From the NCBI GenBank assembly GCA_026989135.1, contig JALSJZ010000145.1, positions 1-45,709 on the forward strand: a stretch of 45,709 nt of DNA. The letters are read 5' to 3'. Positions 16,750-26,307 of the stretch are shown here, in pieces. This DNA comes from Sedimenticola sp. Lineage in GTDB: Bacteria; Pseudomonadota; Gammaproteobacteria; Chromatiales; Chromatiaceae. A program made the translations under genes and the position numbers. The notes beneath the pieces are model-generated. The model searched no databases and was not told the DNA's origin. It saw nothing but the letters and a program-made list of their open reading frames with translations. Position 1 is the stretch's first letter; each line of letters begins with the position of its first letter.

Positions 16750-17691
16750 ATGGCAGGCATTCTTGACGGCGTTGACAATCGTACCCAGCTTGCCGGGCGA
16801 AATCGCCTTGAGCTGCTGCTGTTTCGGCTGGGCAGGCGGCAGCGATTTGGCATCAATGTGTTTAAGGTAAAGGAGGTTGTTCGGTGCCCCCCACTGACAC
16901 AGATGCCTGGATCAAACCCGGTTGTGCGGGGGGTTGCCAATATGCGCGGCAAAACCATCTCGGTGATGGATCTCTCCCTGGCAATCGGCGGCTCGCCACT
17001 GGGCAGTGAGCAGGATCAATTTGTCATCGTCACAGAATATAACCGGCAAACCCAAGGATTTATGGTGGGGAGCGTCGAGCATATCGTCAATATGAACTGG
17101 GAGGATATCCTACCCCCACCCACAGGGATCGCAGGGGAGAGCTATCTGACGGCGGTCACCCGGATGGAACAGGAGTTGATAGAGGTTATTGACGTAGAGA
17201 AGGTCATGAAGGAGGTTATGGGGGGCAATGAAACAGTCAGTGAAGGCATTATTGATGCCAGCATGGATCTCAGTGCCCAACATGTGCTTGTGGTTGATGA
17301 CTCTGTTGTTGCCCGCAAGCAGGTCAAGCGCGTATTGGATCAATTGGGCGTTACCTGTACGTTGTGCAAAAATGGGCAGCATGCGCTTGATCAACTGCAA
17401 GAGTGGATTGTGGAGGGGCGGGATCTTTATCACTGGCTGGCACTGATTATTTCAGATATTGAGATGCCACAAATGGATGGCTATTCACTGACAACCGCCA
17501 TCAGAAAGGATGCCGATCTTGATAAACTGCATATCTTTCTGCACTCTTCACTGAGCGGCGTCTTTAATGAATCTATGGTAAAAAAAGTAGGCGCGAATCA
17601 CTTTTTACCAAAATATGAACCCAATGAGCTTGCAGAATTGGTGCAAGCCCGCCTAAAAGAGCATGCTGAATACTGCTCTCATGCGGCATAA
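16750..17691 (+). CDS. cheV: Chemotaxis coupling protein CheV
   Basis: 313 aa from the ATG at 16750 (MAGILDGVDNRTQLAGRNRLE), the conserved CheV N-terminus; the longer open frame from 16612 runs through the promoter. A CheW-like domain (about residues 20-165) is followed by a response-regulator receiver (about 178-310) with the acidic pair in VVDDS and the phospho-acceptor in ISDIEMPQMDG. It couples receptors to CheA with phosphorylation-dependent adaptation. cheR follows after 21 bp, as in Pseudomonas and Vibrio flagellar loci. Confidence 0.95.
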   Translation: MAGILDGVDNRTQLAGRNRLELLLFRLGRRQRFGINVFKVKEVVRCPPLTQMPGSNPVVRGVANMRGKTISVMDLSLAIGGSPLGSEQDQFVIVTEYNRQTQGFMVGSVEHIVNMNWEDILPPPTGIAGESYLTAVTRMEQELIEVIDVEKVMKEVMGGNETVSEGIIDASMDLSAQHVLVVDDSVVARKQVKRVLDQLGVTCTLCKNGQHALDQLQEWIVEGRDLYHWLALIISDIEMPQMDGYSLTTAIRKDADLDKLHIFLHSSLSGVFNESMVKKVGANHFLPKYEPNELAELVQARLKEHAEYCSHAA

Positions 17692-17712
17692 TTATTTTTC
17701 AGGACTGAATAA

Positions 17713-18558
17713 ATGAACCATGCTGCTACAACAAGAACCCCATTGGTCTGCTCCGCAGAGGATTACACTGCATTTAAACAATTTCTCTGTAAAACCAGCG
17801 GCATTGAGCTGGGTAACGGCAAAGAGTATCTGGTTGTCAGCAGGCTCAATGGCCTGATGCGTCAATATGGGCTGGCCAATATGAAAGAGCTGCTGACCAA
17901 ATTGACCACCGGGCACAACCCCGGTTTAAAGGCTGATGTCATTGATGCAATGACCACTAATGAGACCTTTTGGTTTCGTGATGCACCACACTTTCGGCTG
18001 CTAACAGCCAAAATATTTCCAGAGGCCAGTCACCAGCGGTTTCGAATCTGGTCGGCCGCCTGCTCATCAGGCCAGGAGCCTTACTCAATCAGCATGCAGG
18101 CACATGATTATCGCATACGCAACCCAGGCAAATTAAGAGATGTTGAGATCATCTCAACCGACATATCGGCCAGCATACTGAATGAGGCACGCAGAGGGGT
18201 CTATTCTGCATTATCAGCCTCCCGTGGGCTGGATGATAAACAGCGCAGCCGCTACTTTACCCCCCATCCTGAAGGGTATGAGGTTAAGCCGGAGATTAAA
18301 AAGCAGATTCATTTTCAGGAGTTCAACCTCACCCGCGACTTTGCCTCCCTGGGGCGGTTCGACGTTATTTTTTGCCGCAACGTCCTGATCTATTTTCCTC
18401 CCGCAGTCAAGCAGGACATCATTCAGCGCATGAGCAGGGTATTGCGCCCTGGTGGGTACCTCTTTTTAGGCTCTACTGAATCAATGCCTGCAGGCCTGGA
18501 TGCCTTTGAGATGGTTACCGAACAGGGGGGCATTATCTATCGGGTAAAAGGACAGTAA
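17713..18558 (+). CDS. cheR: Chemoreceptor glutamate methyltransferase CheR
   Basis: 281 aa. It has the all-helical N-terminal domain and a SAM-dependent methyltransferase domain (WSAACSSGQEPYSI near residue 112; FDVIFCRNVLIYF; LGSTESMP). It methylates MCP glutamates using S-adenosylmethionine. Normal length. It ends just before the terminator and sigma54 promoter of flgB. Confidence 0.96.
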   Translation: MNHAATTRTPLVCSAEDYTAFKQFLCKTSGIELGNGKEYLVVSRLNGLMRQYGLANMKELLTKLTTGHNPGLKADVIDAMTTNETFWFRDAPHFRLLTAKIFPEASHQRFRIWSAACSSGQEPYSISMQAHDYRIRNPGKLRDVEIISTDISASILNEARRGVYSALSASRGLDDKQRSRYFTPHPEGYEVKPEIKKQIHFQEFNLTRDFASLGRFDVIFCRNVLIYFPPAVKQDIIQRMSRVLRPGGYLFLGSTESMPAGLDAFEMVTEQGGIIYRVKGQ

Positions 18559-18592
18559 ACCAAATACCCGTACGCCTTCCCTCCCCCACCTT

Positions 18593-18615
18593 GCCGCCTT
18601 GGGCGGTAATCTTTT
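18593..18615 (+). terminator. Possible weak terminator after cheR
   Basis: A short GCCGCC/GGCGGT stem with a TTG loop is followed by TAATCTTTT, 35 bp beyond the cheR stop and upstream of the flgB promoter. The stem is only 5-6 bp. Confidence 0.45.
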
Positions 18616-18682
18616 GCCGCCCCCTCCGCCTATACACCGTAGAACAAACCGTTATTTCATAAAAAACAACAACATGCCTTGA

Positions 18683-18698
18683 TGGCATGAAATCTGCT
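18683..18698 (+). promoter_or_regulatory. Sigma54 promoter of the flgB operon
   Basis: TGGCATGAAATCTGCT: GG and GC with 10 bp between, 36 bp before the flgB start. This is the expected class for rod/hook genes in polar flagellates. Confidence 0.7.
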
Positions 18699-18733
18699 TT
18701 CGTTAAAACAAAAGCAATATCTGGAGCAGATTG

Positions 18734-19123
18734 ATGAAACTTGGTGATGCGTTTGGCATTCACGAACAGGCACTGAAGGTACGATCCTATCGGGCTGAGC
18801 TGTTGGCCAGCAACATGGCAAATGCCGATACCCCCGGGTTCAAGGCACGGGACATTGACTTCAAGCAGGCCTTGGGAGCCGCGACGATACAGCAGCCCCG
18901 GATGAAAACAACGCATCAGAACCATATATCAAACGCCACCAGCGGACTCTCTCCAGCACATCTGCGGTATCGGATACCCACTCAGCCATCACTGGATGGA
19001 AACACAGTTGATATGCAAATTGAAAAGAGCGCCTTTGCTGCCAACACATTGGAATATCAAGCCAGCCTGGGGTTTCTCAATGGCAAGATCAAGGGATTAA
19101 AAAAGGCCATACGGGGTGATTAA
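18734..19123 (+). CDS. flgB: Flagellar proximal rod protein FlgB
   Basis: 129 aa, from the ATG at 18734 with GGAG upstream; an in-frame TTG three bases earlier is not needed. The N-terminus carries the rod-protein signature ASNMANADTPGFKARDIDF. First gene of the rod/hook operon; flgC follows after 2 bp. Confidence 0.95.
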   Translation: MKLGDAFGIHEQALKVRSYRAELLASNMANADTPGFKARDIDFKQALGAATIQQPRMKTTHQNHISNATSGLSPAHLRYRIPTQPSLDGNTVDMQIEKSAFAANTLEYQASLGFLNGKIKGLKKAIRGD

Positions 19124-19125
19124 TT

Positions 19126-19539
19126 ATGTCTAGCATGAAGATCTTTGATATCGCAGGTTCAGCACTCAGCGCACAAAGTCAGCGCCTGAACCTGGTGGCC
19201 AGTAACATGGCCAATGCCGATAGCGTCAGCAGCAGCATCAATGAGACCTATCGCAGCCGTCAGCCTGTATTCAAGACAATGGTTGATCAAATGAACCCGC
19301 AGAATTCAGCGGTTGGCGTACGCATGCTGGGGGTGGTGGAGAGCCAGGTTCCACTGCAACAGGAGTATGCACCAGATCACCCCATGGCCAATGAAGAGGG
19401 CTACATCTTCCGCCCCAATGTAAACATTGTAGAGGAGATGGCCAATATGATCTCTGCCTCTCGCTCCTACCAAAACAACGTAGAAGTAGTGAACTCCGCC
19501 AAGCAGATGATGATGGGACTGCTCAGGTTAGGACAATAA
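19126..19539 (+). CDS. flgC: Flagellar proximal rod protein FlgC
   Basis: 137 aa. It has the NLVASNMANADSVSS rod signature at the N-terminus and the conserved C-terminal helix (VNIVEEMANMISASRSYQNNVEVVNSAK), written here only to identify the family end. GGGGTGAT precedes the start. Co-operonic with flgB and flgD. Confidence 0.95.
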   Translation: MSSMKIFDIAGSALSAQSQRLNLVASNMANADSVSSSINETYRSRQPVFKTMVDQMNPQNSAVGVRMLGVVESQVPLQQEYAPDHPMANEEGYIFRPNVNIVEEMANMISASRSYQNNVEVVNSAKQMMMGLLRLGQ

Positions 19540-19552
19540 TCGAGGTGATGCC

Positions 19553-20233
19553 ATGAGTACAGTTGGAACAGTAGATAACATCTACTCCGCTTTAGGGCTG
19601 GGTGAAAAAGAGAGCCGCGAAGAGCGGAGTTCAAATGAGCTTGCCCAGGAGGATTTTCTGGAGTTGATGGTGACCCAGCTTACGCATCAGGATCCATTTA
19701 AACCAATGGAAAATGGTGATTTTCTTGCTCAGATCGCCCAATTCTCAGCCGTCTCCGGCCTGGATGAGCTCAACAACTCCTTCAGCGAACTATCTGCATC
19801 AATGACCTCCAATCAAGCCACCCAGGCAGGGGCACTGGTTGGGCGGGAGGTGCTGGTAGACACGAATCTCGGGCTTCTGCCCCAAGGTGGCACCCTGAAT
19901 GGTGTAGTGGATCTCACCTCAAGCGCCGGTGCCGTAACAGTCGCTATCCATGATGCAACGGGTGCCTTGATAAAAGAGATCTCACTTGGAACCCAACCCA
20001 AAGGCCGGGTCGATTTTAGCTGGGATGGCTCAACCGACAGTGGTGACTATGCACCACCCGGCGTCTACAGCATCAGCACCGAGGCGGTGATAGAGAATGA
20101 AAACATCATGCTGCCAACACTGATCGAGGCGCGGGTTGACAGTGTAAACCTAGGGTCAGGACAGCAGGGGTTAACACTTAATTTAGATGGTTTAGGTTCA
20201 GTCGCCTTCAGTAACGTGGCTCAAATACGTTAA
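19553..20233 (+). CDS. flgD: Flagellar hook assembly (cap) protein FlgD
   Basis: 226 aa. The scaffold for hook polymerisation. The N-terminal region has the conserved QEDFLELMVTQLTHQDPFKP segment, and the C-terminal half has the FlgD Ig-like/tudor region (GRVDFSWDGSTDSG, APPGVYSI). Normal length; 13 bp after flgC and 24 bp before flgE. Confidence 0.95.
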   Translation: MSTVGTVDNIYSALGLGEKESREERSSNELAQEDFLELMVTQLTHQDPFKPMENGDFLAQIAQFSAVSGLDELNNSFSELSASMTSNQATQAGALVGREVLVDTNLGLLPQGGTLNGVVDLTSSAGAVTVAIHDATGALIKEISLGTQPKGRVDFSWDGSTDSGDYAPPGVYSISTEAVIENENIMLPTLIEARVDSVNLGSGQQGLTLNLDGLGSVAFSNVAQIR

Positions 20234-20257
20234 ACGAAATTCTATAGGAGTTCTGAT

Positions 20258-21649
20258 ATGCCTTTTCGAATTGCACTCAGCGGACTAGATGCCGCATCAA
20301 CTGATCTACAGGTTACCGGCAATAATATTGCCAATGCTGCAACAGCTGGATTTAAAGAGTCACGGGCAGAATTTGCAGACCTCTATGCCAGCTCACTGAA
20401 TGATGTAAGCACCAACTCCTCTGGGCGCGGCGTGCGGGTTTCACGTGTTGCGCAACAGTTTAGCCAAGGCAACATTGACTTCACTGGCAGCAATCTCGAT
20501 CTCTCTATCAGCGGAGAGGGGCTTTTCATCTTGGGTGCCGCAGACGGCTCTGCCAGCTACGAATACAGCCGCGCCGGGGCATTCAGCGTTGATCGGGACA
20601 GCTATGTGGTAAACCATGCCGGTCAACAGGTACAGTTTTTTCCAACCCAGCTTGATGCCAATGGGAACGTAGTTAAGGATACAGACGGCAGCCCCATATT
20701 CCAGGGTGCCATCTCCTCTATACAACTGCCCACCCAGGCAGGTGCGCCCTCTGCAACAGCCAATATTATAAACTCCGTCAATCTGGATTCAAACGAAGCC
20801 CAGCCGGCAGCCTACACGGCCCAATCAGCAGTCCCTCCTGCTGCACTGGTGGCCACTGAATTCTCACCAAACCCAAGCCCGGATGAGTACAACCACACCA
20901 CCTCAACAACACTCTATGACTCACTGGGAAACAGCCATATAGGAACCTTTTACTATGTAAAAACATCCGTTCCTGGCGAATGGAACGTCTACCTGCAAAC
21001 AACAAACAATGAGGGCACCGATGTTTTTGTCCCGGCTGATCAGAGCCGTGATGGCACGGTAGACAGCTACTATACAACATTACAGTTTGACGGCACGGGC
21101 AGCCTGGTCAGCGCAGGCACCAGCGGCCCTCCCTATGTAACCAACGCCTCTTATCCCGGTTTTGATCTGCACCCCTCCACGGCGCTTACAGGCGATGCCG
21201 CCCCTATGGATCTGGATATTGATTTTGGTGCAACCACTCAATATGGCACGCGCTTTGCAATCAATAATCTGACCCAGGATGGCTACACCAGCGGCCTGCT
21301 GACCGGGCTTGATATTGACAAGAGCGGCGTGGCATTTGCACGCTTCTCCAATGGACAATCCCTGGCGCTGGGCATGGTAGCGTTGGCACGCTTTAATAAT
21401 CAGCAGGGGTTGCTACAGGTTGGCGACACCAACTGGGTGGAGAGCTTCGCCTCCGGTGGCGCTCAAATTGGCCAGCCTGGCACCTCCAGCCTTGGGCTGG
21501 TGCAGTCAGGCGCACTGGAGAGTTCAAACGTTGACGTGGCAGAGCAGCTGGTTAATCTGATCTCGGCACAGCGAAACTTTCAGGCCAATGCACAGGTCAT
21601 CAGCGCAACCGATACGATAACCCAAACCGTTATCAACATGATTCGTTAA
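20258..21649 (+). CDS. flgE: Flagellar hook protein FlgE
   Basis: 463 aa; subunit of the hook. The N-terminal rod/hook signature (NNIANAATAGFKESRAEF), the D1-type strand (SNLDLSISGEGLFIL) and the C-terminal SSNVDVAEQLVNLISAQRNFQ helix are all present. The middle is variable and Thr/Ser-rich, as in other hooks. TAGGAG lies about 10 bp before the start codon. Confidence 0.95.
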   Translation: MPFRIALSGLDAASTDLQVTGNNIANAATAGFKESRAEFADLYASSLNDVSTNSSGRGVRVSRVAQQFSQGNIDFTGSNLDLSISGEGLFILGAADGSASYEYSRAGAFSVDRDSYVVNHAGQQVQFFPTQLDANGNVVKDTDGSPIFQGAISSIQLPTQAGAPSATANIINSVNLDSNEAQPAAYTAQSAVPPAALVATEFSPNPSPDEYNHTTSTTLYDSLGNSHIGTFYYVKTSVPGEWNVYLQTTNNEGTDVFVPADQSRDGTVDSYYTTLQFDGTGSLVSAGTSGPPYVTNASYPGFDLHPSTALTGDAAPMDLDIDFGATTQYGTRFAINNLTQDGYTSGLLTGLDIDKSGVAFARFSNGQSLALGMVALARFNNQQGLLQVGDTNWVESFASGGAQIGQPGTSSLGLVQSGALESSNVDVAEQLVNLISAQRNFQANAQVISATDTITQTVINMIR

Positions 21650-21666
21650 TAATCAGGTATAGACCT

Positions 21667-22404
21667 ATGGATCGCATGCTTTATGTCGCAATGAGCGGTG
21701 CCTCTGAGACCATGCTGGCTCAGGGCACCAACAGCAACAATCTGGCAAACGCCAATACCACAGGCTTTTTATCTGACCTGCAGCAGTTTCGCAGCATGCC
21801 GGTATTCGGGGATGGATTTCCCACCCGCGTCTATGCCATGAGTGAGCGTCCGGATATTGACTTTGCACACGGCGCCATCCAGGCCACAGGCCGTGACCTG
21901 GATATTGCGGTACGGGGTGACAGCTGGATGGCTGTACAGGCCAAGGATGGCAGTGAAGCAATGACCCGTGCAGGTGATCTACAGATTGATGCCAATGGCC
22001 TGTTGATCACCGGCACAGGATTGCCGGTACTCGGCAATAATGGGCCTATCGCCATTCCGCCAGCAGAAAATATTGAGATCGCCACGGATGGAACCATCTC
22101 TATTCGACCACTGGGGCAAGGTGCCAATGAGTTGGCGGTAATTGACCGTATCAAACTATCAACACCCCAGAAAACAGAGCTTGAAAAGGGAATGGACGGG
22201 CTTGTTCGCCTTAAATCAGGAGCCCCTTCAATCGCTGATGCCGATGCCCGCTTAACCACAGGTGCACTGGAATCCAGTAACGTAAACACAGTAACGGCCC
22301 TGGTCGATATGATTGAACTGGCACGTAAATTCGAGATGCAGATAAAAGCGATGAAGACCGCAGAAGAGATTGATGCTGCCTCCACTACGATATTAAAGTC
22401 CTGA
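21667..22404 (+). CDS. flgF: Flagellar proximal rod protein FlgF
   Basis: 245 aa. It starts MDRMLYVAMSGASETM, typical of FlgF, with the rod signature NNLANANTTGFLSD and a C-terminal ESSNVNTVTALVDMIELARKFE helix. It ends the flgB transcription block; a 198-bp gap with its own sigma54 site precedes flgG. Confidence 0.95.
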   Translation: MDRMLYVAMSGASETMLAQGTNSNNLANANTTGFLSDLQQFRSMPVFGDGFPTRVYAMSERPDIDFAHGAIQATGRDLDIAVRGDSWMAVQAKDGSEAMTRAGDLQIDANGLLITGTGLPVLGNNGPIAIPPAENIEIATDGTISIRPLGQGANELAVIDRIKLSTPQKTELEKGMDGLVRLKSGAPSIADADARLTTGALESSNVNTVTALVDMIELARKFEMQIKAMKTAEEIDAASTTILKS

Positions 22405-22489
22405 TTCCCACTCAGCTGCTCTGCCTGATAACCACGCACTCCCCCGCCGCACGCTTATTATCCACTCTATCGCTGAACACCTGAATACT

Positions 22490-22505
22490 TGGCAAGTTAT
22501 TTGCA
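22490..22505 (+). promoter_or_regulatory. Sigma54 promoter of the flgG operon
   Basis: TGGCAAGTTATTTGCA matches the consensus except for one base in the -24 half, with exact GG-N10-GC spacing. It lies about 100 bp before flgG and shows that flgG onward can be transcribed separately from flgB-flgF. Confidence 0.78.
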
Positions 22506-22559
22506 AGTTAGTTTACAAGTAAGCTGTCTGATTCAACAGATATATTTGTAAAATAGGGT

Positions 22560-22583
22560 TCTGGCACAGGTTGATTTGCCAGA
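22560..22583. repeat. 7-bp inverted repeat upstream of flgG
   Basis: TCTGGCA and TGCCAGA separated by 10 bp, between the sigma54 site and the flgG start. It could be an operator or a leader hairpin. Function unknown. Confidence 0.35.
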
Positions 22584-22602
22584 CAAGCAGAGGATTTAAG
22601 AT

Positions 22603-23388
22603 ATGTACAGGGCTCTCTGGATTGCAAAAACAGGTCTTGATGCACAGCAAACCCGCATGTCAGTCATCGCCAACAATTTGGCGAACGTGAACACAACGGG
22701 ATACAAGCGTGAACGTGCAAAATTTGAAGATCTGATCTATCAAAACATCCGCCAGGTAGGCGCTCAATCTTCCCAGGATACACAGCTCCCATCAGGACTT
22801 GCACTGGGTACCGGTGTGCGCACTGTTGCCACAGAAAAGGTTCATGCCCAAGGCAACATGATTCAAACGGAAAATGCATTTGATGTGGCAATACAGGGGC
22901 GGGGGATGTTTCAGATCCTTCACCCTGACGGCAACATCGTCTACACCCGTGATGGCGCTTTTAGCATGAGTGTCAATGGTGAACTTGTAAATGCAAGCGG
23001 TTATCTGCTGGAGCCTGCCATTACGGTTCCTGACAATACGCTCAGTATCACCATTGGCACAGATGGCATTGTCTCTGCACTGGTTGCAGGCAGTACAACA
23101 CCCACCCAGATTGGCACTATCGAAACTGCTGATTTTTTAAATTATGGCGGCCTGGAAGCTATTGGCGGCAACCTCTATCGCGAATCAGCAGCCAGTGGCG
23201 CACCCACAACCGGCACACCGGGGATAGATGGCCTGGGTACGGTCAATCAGAATATGCTTGAAAGCTCCAACGTCAACGTAGTTGAAGAGATGGTAAATAT
23301 GATTGAGACCCAACGCGCCTATGAGATGAACTCAAAGGCCATCTCTACCACCGATGAGATGTTGTCCTACGTCAGTAATCAGCTGTAA
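22603..23388 (+). CDS. flgG: Flagellar distal rod protein FlgG
   Basis: 261 aa, the standard FlgG length. It has the typical start [19 protein letters not shown], the [15 protein letters not shown] signature, and the C-terminal [21 protein letters not shown] helix. A sigma54 promoter lies upstream; flgH follows after 28 bp. Confidence 0.97.
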   Translation: MYRALWIAKTGLDAQQTRMSVIANNLANVNTTGYKRERAKFEDLIYQNIRQVGAQSSQDTQLPSGLALGTGVRTVATEKVHAQGNMIQTENAFDVAIQGRGMFQILHPDGNIVYTRDGAFSMSVNGELVNASGYLLEPAITVPDNTLSITIGTDGIVSALVAGSTTPTQIGTIETADFLNYGGLEAIGGNLYRESAASGAPTTGTPGIDGLGTVNQNMLESSNVNVVEEMVNMIETQRAYEMNSKAISTTDEMLSYVSNQL

Positions 23389-23416
23389 ACCACAAGCTGA
23401 AGGGGTTGATGCCGCT

Positions 23417-24124
23417 ATGAAGAGAGCCATTACAATAGCCGTTATTGCACTGGGCATACTGTTGCTGGCGGGCTGTAACACGGCACCCAAGCGCGACCCG
23501 GATTATGCACCAGTGCGCCCTGTAGCTCCGCCACCTGTACCTCAGGGCAATGGGGCAATCTATCAATCAGGGTTTCAGATGTCCTGGTTTGAGGATATGC
23601 GGGCACGCCGGGTTGGTGATCTGCTAACCATAAAACTGGCAGAGCGGACAGATGCCACAAAAACCGCTACAACCGAGATCACCCGATCAAACGCATCCTC
23701 CGTAACCAATCCATCCATTCTGGGTGTATCGCCAGAATTTTCACTCCCCGGAATATTGCCACTTGCCACAACCAAAAACCTTGGGTTGGGTACCAGCCTG
23801 AACTCTTCAAACGATTTTACAGGTGAGGGGGATAGCGCACAAAGCAACAAACTAACAGGAGAAATTACGGTTACTGTGATCGAGGTGCTGCCAAATGGCT
23901 ACCTGATGGTGCGAGGTGAAAAACGCATTGGCATCAACCAGGGCAATGAATATATCAAGCTCTCTGGCGTTGTACGCCCCGCTGATATTGACTCAACCAA
24001 TACGGTGCTATCCACCAAGATGGCAGACCCAACCATTGTCTATGTGGGAGATGGGGCAGTTGCATCGGCCAATACCATGGGATGGCTGGCCAGATTTTTT
24101 ATCAGTGCACTGTTCCCATTTTGA
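23417..24124 (+). CDS. flgH: Flagellar L-ring lipoprotein FlgH
   Basis: 235 aa from the ATG at 23417; a longer frame from 23354 overlaps flgG and lacks a signal. A lipoprotein signal with lipobox LLAGC places Cys20 as the lipidated residue. The conserved FlgH blocks (WFEDMRARRVGDLLTIKLAE; GEITVTVIEVLPNGYLMVRG) are present. It forms the outer-membrane L ring. Confidence 0.95.
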   Translation: MKRAITIAVIALGILLLAGCNTAPKRDPDYAPVRPVAPPPVPQGNGAIYQSGFQMSWFEDMRARRVGDLLTIKLAERTDATKTATTEITRSNASSVTNPSILGVSPEFSLPGILPLATTKNLGLGTSLNSSNDFTGEGDSAQSNKLTGEITVTVIEVLPNGYLMVRGEKRIGINQGNEYIKLSGVVRPADIDSTNTVLSTKMADPTIVYVGDGAVASANTMGWLARFFISALFPF

Positions 24125-24151
24125 TCGGCATCTTGAAAACAGAGGTATGTT

Positions 24152-25288
24152 ATGAAGCCGTATAAAACAGCATTTTTTAGCTATAGCATAAACGGGATGC
24201 TGCTCCTGCTTGCCCTGCTATTGACAGCAAGCGGGCTAGCTCAGGCAGATCGCATTAAAGATATTGCCTCGATTGCAGGTGTGCGCAGCAACCAGCTATT
24301 GGGATACGGACTGGTCGTTGGCCTGGATGGCAGTGGTGACAAGGTAAAGTCATCACCTTTCACGCAACAGAGCCTGATCACAATGTTGGCCAATCTGGGT
24401 ATTGTAGTGCCCCCCGGAACCACCATAAAACCCAAGAATGTAGCAGCAGTCATGGTACATGCCGATCTCCCTGCCTTTGCCAAACCGGGTCAGAAAATTG
24501 ACATTACCGTCTCATCCATTGGGGATGCCAAAAGCCTGCGGGGTGGCAGCCTGTTGATGACGCCGCTGAAGGGTGTTGATGGCAAAATATACGCCATGGC
24601 TCAGGGCAATCTGGTGGTGGGTGGTTTAAGCGCCACAGGTTCTGATGGCTCTAACATAACTATAAATATACCCAGTGTTGGGCGCATCCCAAATGGCGCA
24701 TCGGTAGAGCGTGCCGTATCCTCCCCATTTGCCCATGGAAACTCATTTACCCTGAATCTGCATCAGGCCGATTTCACCACGGCACGGCGTCTGAGTGAGT
24801 CAATAAATCACACGTTGGGGGCAGGTACATCACGCCCCATTGATGCCACATCCATTGTAGTGAATGCACCGCTAGACCCCTCTCAGCGTGTCAGTTTTGT
24901 CTCTATGGTTGAGAATCTTGAGGTAAGACCAGATGCCGCACCCGCCAGGATTATCGTGAACTCACGCACCGGAACGGTTGTGATCAGCAGCCATGTGCGC
25001 GTCTCGCCCGCAGCGGTCTCACATGGCAGCATGACAGTGACGATCAGTGAGCGTGTTGGCGTCTCTCAGCCCGGAGCCTTTGCCGGCGGCACCACGGCAG
25101 TTGTCCCCCGCTCTGATGTAACCGTGGAAGAGGAGGGTGAACGCATGTTTGTTTTTGACCCAGGCGTCTCACTGGATGAGGTGGTGCGAGCCGTCAATGA
25201 AGTGGGTGCAGGCCCCAGTGATCTGGTCGCCATCCTTGAAGCGTTGAAACAGGCAGGTGCACTGCGCGCAGAGTTGGTCATCATCTAA
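24152..25288 (+). CDS. flgI: Flagellar P-ring protein FlgI
   Basis: 378 aa. A signal peptide ends near residue 32 (LAQA), followed by the conserved [20 protein letters not shown] and [12 protein letters not shown]. It assembles as the periplasmic P ring with FlgA's help. Its stop overlaps the flgJ ATG by one base, so translation is probably coupled. Confidence 0.96.
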   Translation: MKPYKTAFFSYSINGMLLLLALLLTASGLAQADRIKDIASIAGVRSNQLLGYGLVVGLDGSGDKVKSSPFTQQSLITMLANLGIVVPPGTTIKPKNVAAVMVHADLPAFAKPGQKIDITVSSIGDAKSLRGGSLLMTPLKGVDGKIYAMAQGNLVVGGLSATGSDGSNITINIPSVGRIPNGASVERAVSSPFAHGNSFTLNLHQADFTTARRLSESINHTLGAGTSRPIDATSIVVNAPLDPSQRVSFVSMVENLEVRPDAAPARIIVNSRTGTVVISSHVRVSPAAVSHGSMTVTISERVGVSQPGAFAGGTTAVVPRSDVTVEEEGERMFVFDPGVSLDEVVRAVNEVGAGPSDLVAILEALKQAGALRAELVII

Positions 25289-26238
25289 TGAATATTGCAC
25301 ACGCCAGTGTCTACACCGATTTCCAGGGGCTTGCCAAGCTAAAGACAGCGGCCCGGAAGGATTCTGGCAGCGCACTGGAAGAGACCGCCCAGCAGTTTGA
25401 GGCATTGATGATGCAGATGATGCTGAAAAGCATGCGCCAGGCCAGTATGGGTGAGGGGCTGGGCGATAGCGACCAAAGCCTCTTCTACCGGGATATGTAC
25501 GACCAGCAGCTGGCCATCCATCTGGCCAAAAGCGGTGGACTGGGGTTGACCGAAGTAATCAAGCGACAACTGGGCGGGAGCACAGGTGAGCCTGCCCAGC
25601 AGCCGGGCAAGCTACTGGCCGACTACCGCCAGCAGGCGGTGAAGCGGATACCCGTCTCATCCGACACTGCGGTAAGCCCGCTTGAGACAAACAGACCATC
25701 TGCTACAACCGCTCCAGCACAAAAGCCCCTTGACCCACCAATAGACTCCCCCGAGGCTTTTCTGAAACATCTATGGCCAATGGCTCAAGAGGCCGCCATA
25801 TTACTGGGGCAGGAGCCAGACACGCTGTTGGCCCAGGCGGCACTGGAGACCGGCTGGGGGCAGAAGATGATCCGCAGGAGTGATGGCGACAGCAGCTTTA
25901 ACCTGTTTGGCATCAAGGCCGATTATCGCTGGTCGGGTGAGCGGGCAATAGTGCCCACATTGGAGTATGAAGGCGGCGTAGCCGTGCGGCAGAAGGCAGC
26001 CTTTCGCGTCTACGACTCTTTTGCAGAGAGTTTTCATGATTATGTTTCATTTCTTCAAACCAACCCACGCTACCAGAATGCACTGCAAGCGGATGACAGT
26101 GGCAGCTATCTCACCTCTTTACAGGAGGCAGGATATGCAACAGACCCCCACTATGCCAGGAAGATCACCGCCATTCTGGATCGCCCTGAGCTGCAGCAGG
26201 TTCTTGCACAATTAAAGTCAGCCGAGTCGCGGCCGTAA
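25288..26238 (+). CDS. flgJ: Rod-cap/peptidoglycan hydrolase FlgJ
   Basis: 316 aa, the two-domain gammaproteobacterial form. The N-terminal rod-capping domain (QFEALMMQMMLKSMRQAS; SLFYRDMYDQQLA) is followed by a proline-rich linker (about residues 100-155) and a glucosaminidase domain (AQAALETGWGQKM, NLFGIKA, AAFRVYDSFAESFHDYV). It opens peptidoglycan for the growing rod in the periplasm. Confidence 0.95.
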   Translation: MNIAHASVYTDFQGLAKLKTAARKDSGSALEETAQQFEALMMQMMLKSMRQASMGEGLGDSDQSLFYRDMYDQQLAIHLAKSGGLGLTEVIKRQLGGSTGEPAQQPGKLLADYRQQAVKRIPVSSDTAVSPLETNRPSATTAPAQKPLDPPIDSPEAFLKHLWPMAQEAAILLGQEPDTLLAQAALETGWGQKMIRRSDGDSSFNLFGIKADYRWSGERAIVPTLEYEGGVAVRQKAAFRVYDSFAESFHDYVSFLQTNPRYQNALQADDSGSYLTSLQEAGYATDPHYARKITAILDRPELQQVLAQLKSAESRP

Positions 26239-26259
26239 AAGTATAGGAGGGGTTTTATA

Positions 26260-26307
26260 ATGTCATCAATTATCACCGTAATGGATAGCGACAGGACAGC
26301 ACAGTGA
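26260..26307 (+). CDS. 15-codon leader ORF overlapping the flgK start
   Basis: ATG at 26260 preceded by AGGAGGGG at the right distance, encoding MSSIITVMDSDRTAQ. Its TGA (26305-26307) overlaps the GTG start of flgK (26304-26306) as GTGA. The strong ribosome binding site belongs to this ORF rather than to flgK, suggesting that flgK is translated by coupling. No similarity recognised; whether the peptide itself matters is unknown. Confidence 0.5.
   Translation: MSSIITVMDSDRTAQ

Noticed and set aside
22562-22580. TGGCAC ... TTGCC before flgG as a sigma54 promoter
   Set aside because: GG and GC are 13 bp apart rather than 10; a correctly spaced site lies at 22490-22505.
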